From Planctomycetota bacterium (GTDB taxonomy: Bacteria; Planctomycetota; Planctomycetia; Gemmatales; HRBIN36), in NCBI GenBank assembly GCA_014584395.1, contig JACTMY010000020.1, positions 168,631 through 232,630 of the forward strand: DNA of 64,000 nt, read 5' to 3'. This document shows positions 22,160 to 29,720 of this stretch, in pieces. The translations under genes and the position numbers were made by a program. The stretch's first letter is position 1. Each line of letters begins with the position of its first letter. The notes under the pieces were generated by a model. It ran no database searches and had not been told where the DNA came from. It saw nothing but the letters and a program-made list of their open reading frames with translations.

Positions 22160-23542
22160 ATGTCCGCGCCTTCACTGTATCCCAATGAACAGCATTTGGG
22201 ATTGATGACGGATATGCAAGCGTTGACCCTGGCCGCGGGGTATTACACCCATGGCCTGGCGGATCGGAAGGCGACTTTCGAGTTGTCGATCCGCGAGATG
22301 CCGCCTCATCGGCATTACCTCGTGGCGGCGGGGTTGGCCCAGGTCATTCACTACTTGCTGCGGTTTTCCTTTTCACCGGAACAGATCCGCTGGCTCCGGC
22401 AGCAGCCGTTGTTCGCCAAGGTGCCCGTGGGGTGGTACGAAAAGTTGGATGCCCTGCGCTTCGAGGGCGATCTGTGGGCCATCCCCGAGGGGACGATGGT
22501 GTTCCCGCCGAGTCCGCTGCTGCGCGTCACGGCCCCGCTCATGGCGGCCCAGTTGCTGGAAACCTACCTGATCAGCACGATCATGATGCAGACGATGGTG
22601 GCCTCGAAGGCGAGCCGCATCGTGACGGCGGCCCAGGGTCGGGCACTTTGGGACATGGGGGCGCGGCGGGCTCATGGTCCGCAGGCGGGCATGTTGGCCG
22701 CCCGCGCCGCTTACCTGGCGGGCTTCGAGGGGACCAGTCATGCCGAGGCCGCCCGCCGCCTCAACATCCCCACCGCCGGGATGCAGGCCCATGCCTGGTT
22801 CATGAGCTTTAAGGATCAGAAGGATGCGTTCCGTAAATTCGGCGAGACTTTCCCCGAGGGCGTCACCGTCGTTTTGGATACCTTCGACACCCTCGACGGA
22901 CTGAATCGGGCCCTTTCCTCCGGAACCGCCATCCAAGCCGTCCGCATCGACAGCGGCCACCTCTTGAACCTGAGCCGCGAAGTGCGCCGGCTGTTGGATG
23001 CCGCCGGTCGGCCGCAAGTGAAGATCATCGTCAGCGGCGACCTCAACGAACAACGCATCCACGACTTGCTCGCCGCCGGGGCGCCGGTGGATGGCTTTGG
23101 CGTCGGCACGGAATTGGTCACGAGCCTGGACGCGCCGAGCCTCGGCTGCGTCTACAAACTCGTGGAGATCGAGACGGAGTTCGGCCTCGAAGGCCGGCTC
23201 AAGAACGCCCCGGACAAGAAAAGCTACCCCTATGCCAAACAGGTCTATCGCTTCACCGGCGGGGATGAGCGGTTCGAATTTGACGAGATCACCCGCAACA
23301 CGGAAACGCTCTATGGCGATCCGCTCATGATGCCCATCATGAAGAACGGCGAACTGGTCGAACCCCTGACCTCCTTGGCCTCCCTTAGGACTCGCTGCCA
23401 GGAACAACGGGCGCTCCTGCCCGCGCGCTTGCTCGGGCTGGAGGAGACGGTCGAACCCTACCGGGTGCGGATCAGCAAGCACTTGGAGCGGGAAGCCGAG
23501 CGGCTGCTCAGCCAAAGCTCGGATGAATTTTCCTTTGTCTAA
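22160..23542 (+). CDS. pncB: Nicotinate phosphoribosyltransferase
   Basis: A 460-aa enzyme of the NAD salvage (Preiss-Handler) pathway, making nicotinate mononucleotide from nicotinate and PRPP. Motifs: N-terminal LMTDMQALTLAAGYY, the RRAHGPQAGMLAARAAYLAGFEGTSH block, MQAHAWFMSF, VLDTFDTLDG and VRIDSGHL, and the phosphate site IIVSGDLNEQRI. ATG 22160 follows TAGGAGCCTT; the track start at 22031 adds 43 unrelated residues. Its 3' end faces the amidase across an intergenic stretch that contains parS. Confidence 0.92.
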   Translation: MSAPSLYPNEQHLGLMTDMQALTLAAGYYTHGLADRKATFELSIREMPPHRHYLVAAGLAQVIHYLLRFSFSPEQIRWLRQQPLFAKVPVGWYEKLDALRFEGDLWAIPEGTMVFPPSPLLRVTAPLMAAQLLETYLISTIMMQTMVASKASRIVTAAQGRALWDMGARRAHGPQAGMLAARAAYLAGFEGTSHAEAARRLNIPTAGMQAHAWFMSFKDQKDAFRKFGETFPEGVTVVLDTFDTLDGLNRALSSGTAIQAVRIDSGHLLNLSREVRRLLDAAGRPQVKIIVSGDLNEQRIHDLLAAGAPVDGFGVGTELVTSLDAPSLGCVYKLVEIETEFGLEGRLKNAPDKKSYPYAKQVYRFTGGDERFEFDEITRNTETLYGDPLMMPIMKNGELVEPLTSLASLRTRCQEQRALLPARLLGLEETVEPYRVRISKHLEREAERLLSQSSDEFSFV

Positions 23543-23579
23543 TGGGCAGGATCGGCGTGATTCCCCCAATCCATGCAGG

Positions 23580-23595
23580 TGTTCCACGTGGAACA
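23580..23595. promoter_or_regulatory. parS: parS centromere site (ParB binding)
   Basis: The 16-bp palindrome TGTTCCACGTGGAACA matches the conserved bacterial parS consensus TGTTNCACGTGNAACA exactly. It sits in the 106-bp gap between convergent pncB and the amidase, so it cannot be a promoter operator for either. The parB gene begins about 2 kb away. Confidence 0.9.
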
Positions 23596-23648
23596 TCCCG
23601 CCCCTTGGCCGCGCGTCCGGGGCGGTTGCCGACGCCGGCCCGGTCGGT

Positions 23649-25304
23649 TCAGGTCCCGTTCAGCGGCGGCCGTTTCAGGTGAAACCCGGTGGCTTCCTGA
23701 TAGGCCATGGCCACGGCGAGCAGTTCCGCTTCACCGAACAATTGGCCGGTGAAGGTCAAGGAGATCGGCACGTCCGCGCCGTTGCGCTTCGTGAACCCAT
23801 TAGGGAGGCAAACGGACGGATGGCCGGTCAGGTTGGTCGTTGAGAGGTCATTGCCGCCGACGTAGAGGTCGACCTGTTCGAAGACCTTGGCCATGTCGTC
23901 CATCAATTTGGACCGGAGCCGCTGGGCGCGGAGGTAATCGACGGCGGTGATCCATTGGGCGGCGCGAAAGGGCGTCGGCCAGAGCTTGCCGATCTGTTCG
24001 AGTTTCCCCGCCTGGGTCAGGTGGTCGAAGGCGGCTCCGGCCTCGGCGTTGAGGATGGTGTTCACGATCATCCCCGCTTGCCGTTGGGGTAGACTGATCG
24101 GCACGATCTGCACGCCGATTTCGCGCAGCACCTTGACCTCGGGCCGATCGTCGCTGTTCCGACCGGGGACGCCCACCCGCAAGGCGGCGAGTTTCTTCGG
24201 TGAAGGCCAAACATAGTCCCGGTCGACGGCGGTCGGGTCCCGGCCGTCCCGTCCCTGAATCGCACCCAGGACCAGGGCGCAATCCTCCACCGAACGGCAA
24301 ATCGGCCCGATCTTGTCCATGGTCCAGCACAGGGCCATGCAGCCATGTCGGCTGACCCGGCCAAAAGTGGGCCTCAATCCGGTGGCTCCGCAGCGGGTGG
24401 ATGGGCTGACGATGCTGCCCAAGGTTTCGCTGCCGAGCGTGAAGCCGACCAAACCCGCCACGACTGCCGCAGCCGAGCCGGCGCTGGAGCCGCTCGAACC
24501 TTCTTGGGGATTCCAGGGATTGTTCGTGCGGCCGCCGAACCAGACGTCGTTGTAGGCCAACGCGCCCAGGCTCAACTTGGCCGCCAAGACGGCCCCGGCC
24601 TGTTCAAGCCGCTCCGCCACCGTGGCGGTCATGGCCAGCATTTGTTCCTGATATTCCCCCGCTCCCCAGGTGGTCTTGTAATCCTTTACGGCGATCAAAT
24701 CCTTCGCCCCCCAGGGAATCCCGTGCAGCGGTCCCCGATCCTTGCCCTGCTTCAGTTCCTCATCCGCTTGCTTGGCTTGCTTGAGCGCGAGGTCTTCCGT
24801 CAAGGTGATGACGCATTTCAAAAGCGGATCGAACTTTCGCAAGCGCTCGAGATAGAGCTGGGTCAATTCCACGGAACTGATCTGCCCCGACCGCAGCAGG
24901 TGGCCCAGTTCGCTGATGGATAAAAAAGCGATCGCCTCCGGCTCGGATGGTTTCTTCAACGCCTTCTGACGGGCGGCGACCGAGACGGTGGCTTGCTTCG
25001 GCGCGGCGGCGTTCGGCGTCGGATCGAAACGCACGGCCAGGGGAACCTCGTTGGCCAAATCGACGCGCCGGGCCGCATCGATTCCCCGCCGGTAGCCGGT
25101 GAGTGCTCGCGCCACTGCTACGCGGTCCTCGTCCTTCAAGGTGATGCCCGCCACCCATTCGGCCTGTTTGAGCATCTCCGCCGTGATGACGTTGTTGGGC
25201 GCGGGCGTGTCCTGGACCAGAGCCGCGGCGGCACGCTGAAACACCATCGTCCCGATGCCCAAGGCGGACAGCGAGGCAAGCACGGAGCGTCGGTCAACGA
25301 GCAT
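23649..25304 (-). CDS. Exported amidase (amidase-signature family)
   Basis: A 551-aa amidase-signature enzyme. The catalytic Lys is in IPWGAKDLIAVKD, and the Gly/Ser region is QEGSSGSSAGSAAAVVAGLVG with GSETLGSIVSPS. An N-terminal twin-arginine-like signal (DRRSVLASLSALGIGTMVF) points to export, unlike GatA. An extra helical segment of about 100 residues precedes the domain. It hydrolyses an amide bond of unknown substrate. The start ATG 25304 is plausible. Its 3' end contains a degenerate parS-like sequence. Confidence 0.85.
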   Translation of the reverse strand: MLVDRRSVLASLSALGIGTMVFQRAAAALVQDTPAPNNVITAEMLKQAEWVAGITLKDEDRVAVARALTGYRRGIDAARRVDLANEVPLAVRFDPTPNAAAPKQATVSVAARQKALKKPSEPEAIAFLSISELGHLLRSGQISSVELTQLYLERLRKFDPLLKCVITLTEDLALKQAKQADEELKQGKDRGPLHGIPWGAKDLIAVKDYKTTWGAGEYQEQMLAMTATVAERLEQAGAVLAAKLSLGALAYNDVWFGGRTNNPWNPQEGSSGSSAGSAAAVVAGLVGFTLGSETLGSIVSPSTRCGATGLRPTFGRVSRHGCMALCWTMDKIGPICRSVEDCALVLGAIQGRDGRDPTAVDRDYVWPSPKKLAALRVGVPGRNSDDRPEVKVLREIGVQIVPISLPQRQAGMIVNTILNAEAGAAFDHLTQAGKLEQIGKLWPTPFRAAQWITAVDYLRAQRLRSKLMDDMAKVFEQVDLYVGGNDLSTTNLTGHPSVCLPNGFTKRNGADVPISLTFTGQLFGEAELLAVAMAYQEATGFHLKRPPLNGT

Positions 25305-25480
25305 GTTGATTCTCGCAAGATAAGGGAAGGATCGAAACCGCTTCAGGATCGGCCCGATTATAGTCGGCCGAGGGGGGTAGTGCGAAAGGAAAGTCGGAGC
25401 GCGGGCCGAGCGGTTCCCAGCTTCCTCGGCTTGCTGGATTTTCCCATCTCGCCACCCGGCTGGTTGGCTGCCAACCTGCG

Positions 25481-25509
25481 TTGCCCGATTTGGGCGTCAA
25501 TGCTAAAAT
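25481..25509 (+). promoter_or_regulatory. Promoter of parB
   Basis: TTGCCC (25481-25486), a 17-bp spacer, then TAAAAT (25504-25509), preceded by TGC to make an extended -10. Transcription would begin near 25516, 47 nt before the ATG. Confidence 0.6.
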
Positions 25510-25562
25510 CCCCCGCCGATGCGCCGCCCGTTTCCAGAACCATGCATGAGGGAGACCTTCCC

Positions 25563-26495
25563 ATGAATGATAAACGCCGCCTGGGTCGAGGATTGGATGC
25601 TTTGTTTGGCGGATCGGCTTCCCCCTCGTCGGCGGAGATCGCGCTGCCCGCCGAGGCCGATGCGGCGGACGCCCTGGCCGGCCAAGCCTGGTCGGAAGTG
25701 CCCATCGCTCAGATCGAAACCAATCGCTTTCAGCCGCGGAAGGAGTTTGACCGCGAATCCATCGAAGCGCTCAGGAGCAGCCTGGAAACGCATGGGCTAT
25801 TGCAGCCAATCGTCGTGCGCAAGAACGGCGACCACTTTGAGCTGATCGCCGGCGAACGGCGTCTCCGCGCCGCCAAGGAAGCGGGCTGGTCCAACATTGC
25901 CGTCCACGTCGTGGACATGAACGATCAATCCGTCTTCGAGGCGGCCCTCGTTGAAAACATCCAGAGGAGCGACCTCAATCCGCTCGAGAAGGCCAAGGGC
26001 TTTCAAGAGTATTTGGAGAAATACAAAGTCAGCCAGGAGCACCTGGCCAAGCGCATCGGCGTCGACCGGGCCACCGTCGCCAATTTGATTCGTTTGCTCG
26101 AGCTGCCGCCCAAGGTGCAGGAGGCGGTCCGCCATGGCCAGATCACCTTCGGCCACGCCCGGGCCTTGTTGTCCCTGGATGAACCGGAGCAGCAGGTCGC
26201 CTTGTGCAAGGAGATTCTGAGCAAGGGCATGTCCGTCCGCCAGGTGGAAGCGACGATCAAGGAGATGAAGTCCGCGGGGACCGCCGCCGCTGAGGCCGCG
26301 GCCGAACCGAAAGCGGACGTTCCGAAAACGCATCACGTCCAGCAGATCGAGGATGAACTGCGGCAGCGCTTCGCCACTAAGGTGGCCATCAAGCTGAAGG
26401 CGGCGGACAAGGGACAGGTGGTGATTCAGTTCGACAACAACGACGACTTCGAACGCATCCTGGCGATCCTTCGGCCCGCGGCCGCCGCAGCTTAG
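25563..26495 (+). CDS. parB: Chromosome partitioning protein ParB (Spo0J)
   Basis: A 310-aa CTPase clamp that loads on parS and helps segregate the origin. The N-terminus RLGRGLDALFGG is the conserved ParB start. The CTP/DNA domain shows FQPRKEF, GERRLRAAKEAG and ENIQRSDLNPLEKAKGF. The helix-turn-helix IGVDRATVANLIRLLELP and FGHARALLSL follow, with a C-terminal dimer domain after an Ala-rich linker. ATG 25563 has GAGGGAG before it; the track start lies inside the amidase gene. No parA is adjacent, which is unusual. Confidence 0.93.
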   Translation: MNDKRRLGRGLDALFGGSASPSSAEIALPAEADAADALAGQAWSEVPIAQIETNRFQPRKEFDRESIEALRSSLETHGLLQPIVVRKNGDHFELIAGERRLRAAKEAGWSNIAVHVVDMNDQSVFEAALVENIQRSDLNPLEKAKGFQEYLEKYKVSQEHLAKRIGVDRATVANLIRLLELPPKVQEAVRHGQITFGHARALLSLDEPEQQVALCKEILSKGMSVRQVEATIKEMKSAGTAAAEAAAEPKADVPKTHHVQQIEDELRQRFATKVAIKLKAADKGQVVIQFDNNDDFERILAILRPAAAAA

Positions 26496-26607
26496 CCGTT
26501 CATGGTGGCTTGACCGTTTTGCTTGACTTCACCATCTATCGCGGCTTCTCGGAGGCGCGATGAACCAGCCACGCAGGCGCACGGTCCATAGAATAAGGAA
26601 ACGTTTG

Positions 26608-26682
26608 CGGGGTGTAGCTCAGCCTGGCTAGAGCGCTTGGTTTGGGACCAAGAAGTCGCTGGTTCGAATCCAGTCACCCCGA
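26608..26682 (+). tRNA. tRNA-Pro (TGG anticodon)
   Basis: A full cloverleaf can be drawn: acceptor CGGGGTG pairs with CACCCCG, discriminator A. The D-arm is around TAGCTCAGCCTGGCTAGAGC. The anticodon stem CTTGG/CCAAG holds the loop TTTGGGA with anticodon TGG, and the T-arm contains GGTTCGAATCC. CCA is not encoded. It lies 112 bp after parB. Confidence 0.95.
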
Positions 26683-26696
26683 CTTTTTTCAGCAAC

Positions 26697-26735
26697 AAGC
26701 CCTTCGGCGAGAACGTCGAAGGGCTTTCTCATTTT
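26697..26735 (+). terminator. Intrinsic terminator after tRNA-Pro
   Basis: AAGCCCTTCG (26697-26706) and CGAAGGGCTT (26717-26726) form a 10-bp stem, followed by TCTCATTTT. It ends the parB/tRNA transcription unit or units. Confidence 0.75.
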
Positions 26736-26800
26736 AGGGGGAAGAGACGCTGCTCCATGATGCTCTTCAAGTGGAGCCGAGCTGCAAACCTACCACGCCG

Positions 26801-27622
26801 TTAATCGCACTTGCCCGGCGCCGTCGGCATCGGGAAGTGCTTTTGAAACCACGCTTCCCAGAACGGCTTCTCGCGGGCGGCGGTTGCGGCCGCCTGATCG
26901 CCATAGTGATAGGCAGTCAGCGCCACCATGGTCTGACCGCCCATACTGTAGGTGCCCAGGGCGGCGACGCCCGGCCCTGGCTGGTCGAGCCGCAGCAAAA
27001 GGTCATTTGGCTTGTGGGTAACGTGCTCGACCACGCCACTCAGCGTCGGGACGCCCGCGGGTGATGCATAGTTCTGCCCGACGCTCAGGCCTTTCAATCC
27101 CAAGGCCGCGGTCAGCTTTTCCCAAGCTTTTTCCTCGCTTCCCGCGGTCGGGACCACGAACGGCATCGGCGCGGAGCGCAGGCCGCGGAAGTGCGTGAGG
27201 TAGATTCGCAGCGTGCGGAAGAATCCCGGCCAGCCGGATTCCGTTCCTTCCAGTTGTTTATCCCAGTCGTCGGTGCTGGCAAAAAGGCTGTGCACGACGC
27301 GAACAAGGCAGACGCCCCCAGCGCGGGCTTCGACGCTCCATTCGGTAGCGATGGGCGGGGAACCGCCCCAGCCTTCGCCTTGCGCGGTGAAGCGCCGCGG
27401 CGGATCCCAGGACGTCACCTCCGCACGGGACTCCATGCCCGGGCCGAAGTTCAGCTTCACCGCCACGGGCTTGCCATCCTTTTCCTCGAACTCTGTCGGC
27501 ACGAACCAGGACGAAATCCCCGGTCCGGTGGCGATGGCCTGCCAGACTTCCTCCGGCGTGCCGGGGACTTCAACTTCGACCTGAACGGAACGGCGGCCGG
27601 AGTCTTCTTTCTTAACGCTCAT
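26801..27622 (-). CDS. SRPBCC (AHSA1-like) ligand-binding protein
   Basis: A 273-aa protein of the START/SRPBCC helix-grip fold: VEVEVPGTPEEVWQAIATGPGISSWFVP begins the domain, and SWDPPRRF and LEGTESGWPGFF are typical later strands. Proteins like this bind hydrophobic ligands and are often encoded right after an ArsR regulator, as here. The start codon overlaps the regulator's stop by 4 bp (ATGA), so translation is coupled. AAGGAG lies before the start. The ligand is unknown. Confidence 0.85.
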   Translation of the reverse strand: MSVKKEDSGRRSVQVEVEVPGTPEEVWQAIATGPGISSWFVPTEFEEKDGKPVAVKLNFGPGMESRAEVTSWDPPRRFTAQGEGWGGSPPIATEWSVEARAGGVCLVRVVHSLFASTDDWDKQLEGTESGWPGFFRTLRIYLTHFRGLRSAPMPFVVPTAGSEEKAWEKLTAALGLKGLSVGQNYASPAGVPTLSGVVEHVTHKPNDLLLRLDQPGPGVAALGTYSMGGQTMVALTAYHYGDQAAATAAREKPFWEAWFQKHFPMPTAPGKCD

Positions 27623-28221
27623 GATGGCTCCTTCGGATCGGATTGCTGCGGCAAAGGGTGTGCCACGACCACCAGGCGATGCGCGCGGCCGCCGGGGGCG
27701 GATGCATCGTGATACTTCGAAACGAGCTTCGTGATGGCTTCGGTGAGTTCGTTCGTGAAGGCTGCTCGCTCCGCCGGCGAACGAAAGCGAATCTCCGTAT
27801 CCACTGCCAGCGTTGCCAGGCGTTTGCCCGCCTCCATAGCGCGGCGAATCAAGTCGCCCACCTCGCGGACGACCCGCGCCCCCAGGGCGATGAGATAACT
27901 TGCGGACAGCCGATCGAGTTCCCGATTTCGGTCAACGGCGACCGGCCCCATGGCGCTTGGCGAAACAACGTAGGAAGCGGCCGACGCCACGAGCAGCCGT
28001 TCGGTCAGCCCGCCCCACTTGCGCTCCGAAGCCAGCCGCACCAGTCCGTGCTTTTCCAGCGCGTGCAGGTGATAGTTGACTTTCTGTCGAGCCAAGCCGA
28101 CCCGCGAGGCCAGCGCCGCCGCTGACGCCGGCTCGGCCATCTCGGAAAGGAGACGACTCCGCATGGGCTCCAAGGCCACCGTTGCGGCTGTCGGATCATC
28201 GATCACTTGAACATCGAGCAT
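27619..28221 (-). CDS. ArsR-type winged-helix regulator
   Basis: A 200-aa regulator. The HTH spans ALEPMRSRLLSEMAEPASAAALASRVGLARQKVNYHLHALEKHGLV, followed by a wing and a long C-terminal helical/sensor region. It is larger than classical metal-sensing ArsR, and no metal Cys pair is visible. It is translationally coupled to the downstream SRPBCC gene, which it probably represses together with itself. The promoter (TTGACA-17-TATCTT on the minus strand) overlaps a perfect inverted repeat. The ATG appears to be at the transcription start, consistent with the lack of a ribosome site. Confidence 0.82.
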   Translation of the reverse strand: MLDVQVIDDPTAATVALEPMRSRLLSEMAEPASAAALASRVGLARQKVNYHLHALEKHGLVRLASERKWGGLTERLLVASAASYVVSPSAMGPVAVDRNRELDRLSASYLIALGARVVREVGDLIRRAMEAGKRLATLAVDTEIRFRSPAERAAFTNELTEAITKLVSKYHDASAPGGRAHRLVVVAHPLPQQSDPKEPS

Positions 28222-28227
28222 GAAGAG

Positions 28228-28256
28228 AAGATATCATTGACAACTTTTATTGTCAA
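28228..28256 (-). promoter_or_regulatory. Promoter and operator of the ArsR-SRPBCC operon
   Basis: On the minus strand TTGACA (28256-28251), a 17-bp spacer and TATCTT (28233-28228) form a good promoter. The -35 and the adjoining spacer are covered by TTGACAA-N6-TTGTCAA (28237-28256), perfect 7-bp arms. The layout suggests autorepression. Transcription would start at or next to the ATG. Confidence 0.65.
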
Positions 28257-28318
28257 GAACAAATCATGGGTTTTATGCTAAAATCATGCAGTCGATGGTT
28301 TGCCGAAGGGATAGGTAG

Positions 28319-28456
28319 AGTCGCGGCGATGTCGCCGCACTTGCGGATCAGATCAAGGCCAGCGATCTCAAGCGGTGGCTGACCAAGGCGATGAAGATTC
28401 AGTGGGACTACAAGAACATCGTGAAGCGCAAGGGCAAACTGCAGCGTCTGCGGTAG
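28319..28456 (+). pseudogene. Short C-terminal gene remnant
   Basis: An open frame of 45 codons begins just after an in-frame TAG and has no start codon with a ribosome site. It reads KASDLKRWLTKAMKIQWDY and ends in a basic KRKGKLQRLR. The charged, protein-like character without a start suggests the tail of a decayed gene. I do not recognise the family. Confidence 0.3.
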
Positions 28457-28512
28457 GCCAGTTTTGATAGGTGTGCTTTAACGGGACCGTTTCGACCCTT
28501 CTCTCAACCCCC

Positions 28513-28875
28513 CTAGCCCTTGCCTTTCGCTTTTCTGCCAGTGCGTTCGAGTTGCTGGCCCCAGGCGTGCATGGCCGCGAGCACGGGCTCGAGGTCCCGG
28601 CCCAGGGGCGTCAGCGAATACTCCACCTTGGGCGGGATCTGCTGATAGACGCGGCGATGGATGATCCCGCTCTCCTCTAGTTCGCGAAGCTGCCGGGTCA
28701 GGGTGCGGGCGGAGACGCCGCCGAGGAGCCTCGTTAGCTCGCCAAAGCGGCGGACGCCGTCCAGAAGATAGTGGATGACCAACACCTTCCAGCGCCCGCC
28801 GATGGCCGCGATCGTGGTCTCGACGGGGCAGGAGAGGGTTTTCTTGTCGTTCTTGCGCCTGAGGGTTTGCGGCAT
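28513..28875 (-). CDS. HxlR-family transcriptional regulator
   Basis: A 120-aa winged-helix protein. CPVETTIAAIGGRWKVLVIHYLLDGVRRFGEL and TLTRQLRELEESGIIHRRVYQQIPPKVEYSLTPLG match HxlR/MarR-like regulators almost throughout. The N-terminal Cys preceding the HTH is the residue that senses electrophiles or oxidants in some members. It is divergent from the cysteine hydrolase gene, with 114 bp between starts, and is the likely regulator of that gene. Confidence 0.88.
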   Translation of the reverse strand: MPQTLRRKNDKKTLSCPVETTIAAIGGRWKVLVIHYLLDGVRRFGELTRLLGGVSARTLTRQLRELEESGIIHRRVYQQIPPKVEYSLTPLGRDLEPVLAAMHAWGQQLERTGRKAKGKG

Positions 28876-28917
28876 GGCTAGCTATCATCCGTGTTACTGA
28901 CTGACAAAATAGACCGT

Positions 28918-28954
28918 ACTTGATTTATTGCCGATCACCTCCTTAAAATCAAGT
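28918..28954 (+). promoter_or_regulatory. Promoter of the cysteine hydrolase gene under a long inverted repeat
   Basis: TTGATT (28920-28925), an 18-bp spacer and TAAAAT (28944-28949) precede the + strand gene. Perfect 9-bp arms ACTTGATTT (28918-28926) and AAATCAAGT (28946-28954), 19 bp apart, cover the -35 and -10. This suits binding by the divergent HxlR regulator. Confidence 0.55.
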
Positions 28955-28989
28955 CGTCTTGGAACTTTCCTCGTGCCCCTGGAGTCAAC

Positions 28990-29613
28990 ATGAACCCTTC
29001 GTTCTCCTATCGGCGGCTGGACAAAAACAATGCCGCGGTGTTGCTGGTCGATCATCAGTCCGGCTTGTGCAACCTCGTCGGCGACTTCTCGCCGGACGAC
29101 TTCAGGAACAACGTGCTCGCCCTGGCTCGCGCGGCCAAGTATTTCCAGTTGCCCACGATCCTGACCACGAGCTTTGAGAACGGTCCCAATGGCCCGCTGT
29201 TGCCGGAGTTGAAAGAGCTGTTTCCGAAGGCTCCCTATATTGCCCGGCCTGGCAACATCAACGCCTGGGACAATGAGGAATTCGTCCAGGCCGTTCGCGC
29301 GACCGGCAAGAAGCAGTTGATCATCGCCGGGGTCGTCACCGAAGTGTGCGTCGCCTTTCCCGCCCTGTCCGCGGTGGAAGCGGGCTACGAGGTCTTCGTC
29401 GTCACGGACGCCTCCGGCACCTTTAACCACACGACCCGGGACGCGGCCTGGTTCCGCATGCAAGCGGCGGGCGTGCAACTGCTGACCTGGTTCGCTATGG
29501 CTTGCGAACTGCATCGCGATTGGCGGAACGACGTCGAGGGGCTGGCCACGCTGCTGTCGAATCATCTGCCCGCCTATCGCAACCTGATCACCAGCTACAA
29601 CGCAACGAAGTAA
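28990..29613 (+). CDS. Cysteine hydrolase, isochorismatase-like (YcaC type)
   Basis: A 207-aa protein of the isochorismatase/nicotinamidase hydrolase superfamily. The catalytic Asp is in VLLVDHQSGL, the Lys/Asn region in RPGNINAWDNEEF, and the cysteine in IAGVVTEVCVAFPALSAVEAGYEVFVVTDASG. The ordering and the long C-terminal part match YcaC-like proteins, whose substrate is unknown. It is controlled from a promoter shared with the divergent HxlR gene. The ribosome site is a weak GGAG. Confidence 0.87.
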   Translation: MNPSFSYRRLDKNNAAVLLVDHQSGLCNLVGDFSPDDFRNNVLALARAAKYFQLPTILTTSFENGPNGPLLPELKELFPKAPYIARPGNINAWDNEEFVQAVRATGKKQLIIAGVVTEVCVAFPALSAVEAGYEVFVVTDASGTFNHTTRDAAWFRMQAAGVQLLTWFAMACELHRDWRNDVEGLATLLSNHLPAYRNLITSYNATK

Positions 29614-29720
29614 ATCCTGTCCGTATGGGGTTTCCTTGAGGGCGGGGGCCTACAGCCTCCGCTCGCGGCGGCCCTTTCGTCGTACCGAAACGTAAACCGC
29701 TAATGCCAAGGGGTGGTGCC

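Noticed and set aside
25906-25920. Palindrome GTCCACGTCGTGGAC inside parB
   Set aside because: It resembles parS only partly and is explained by coding for Val-His-Val-Val-Asp; not a parS match.
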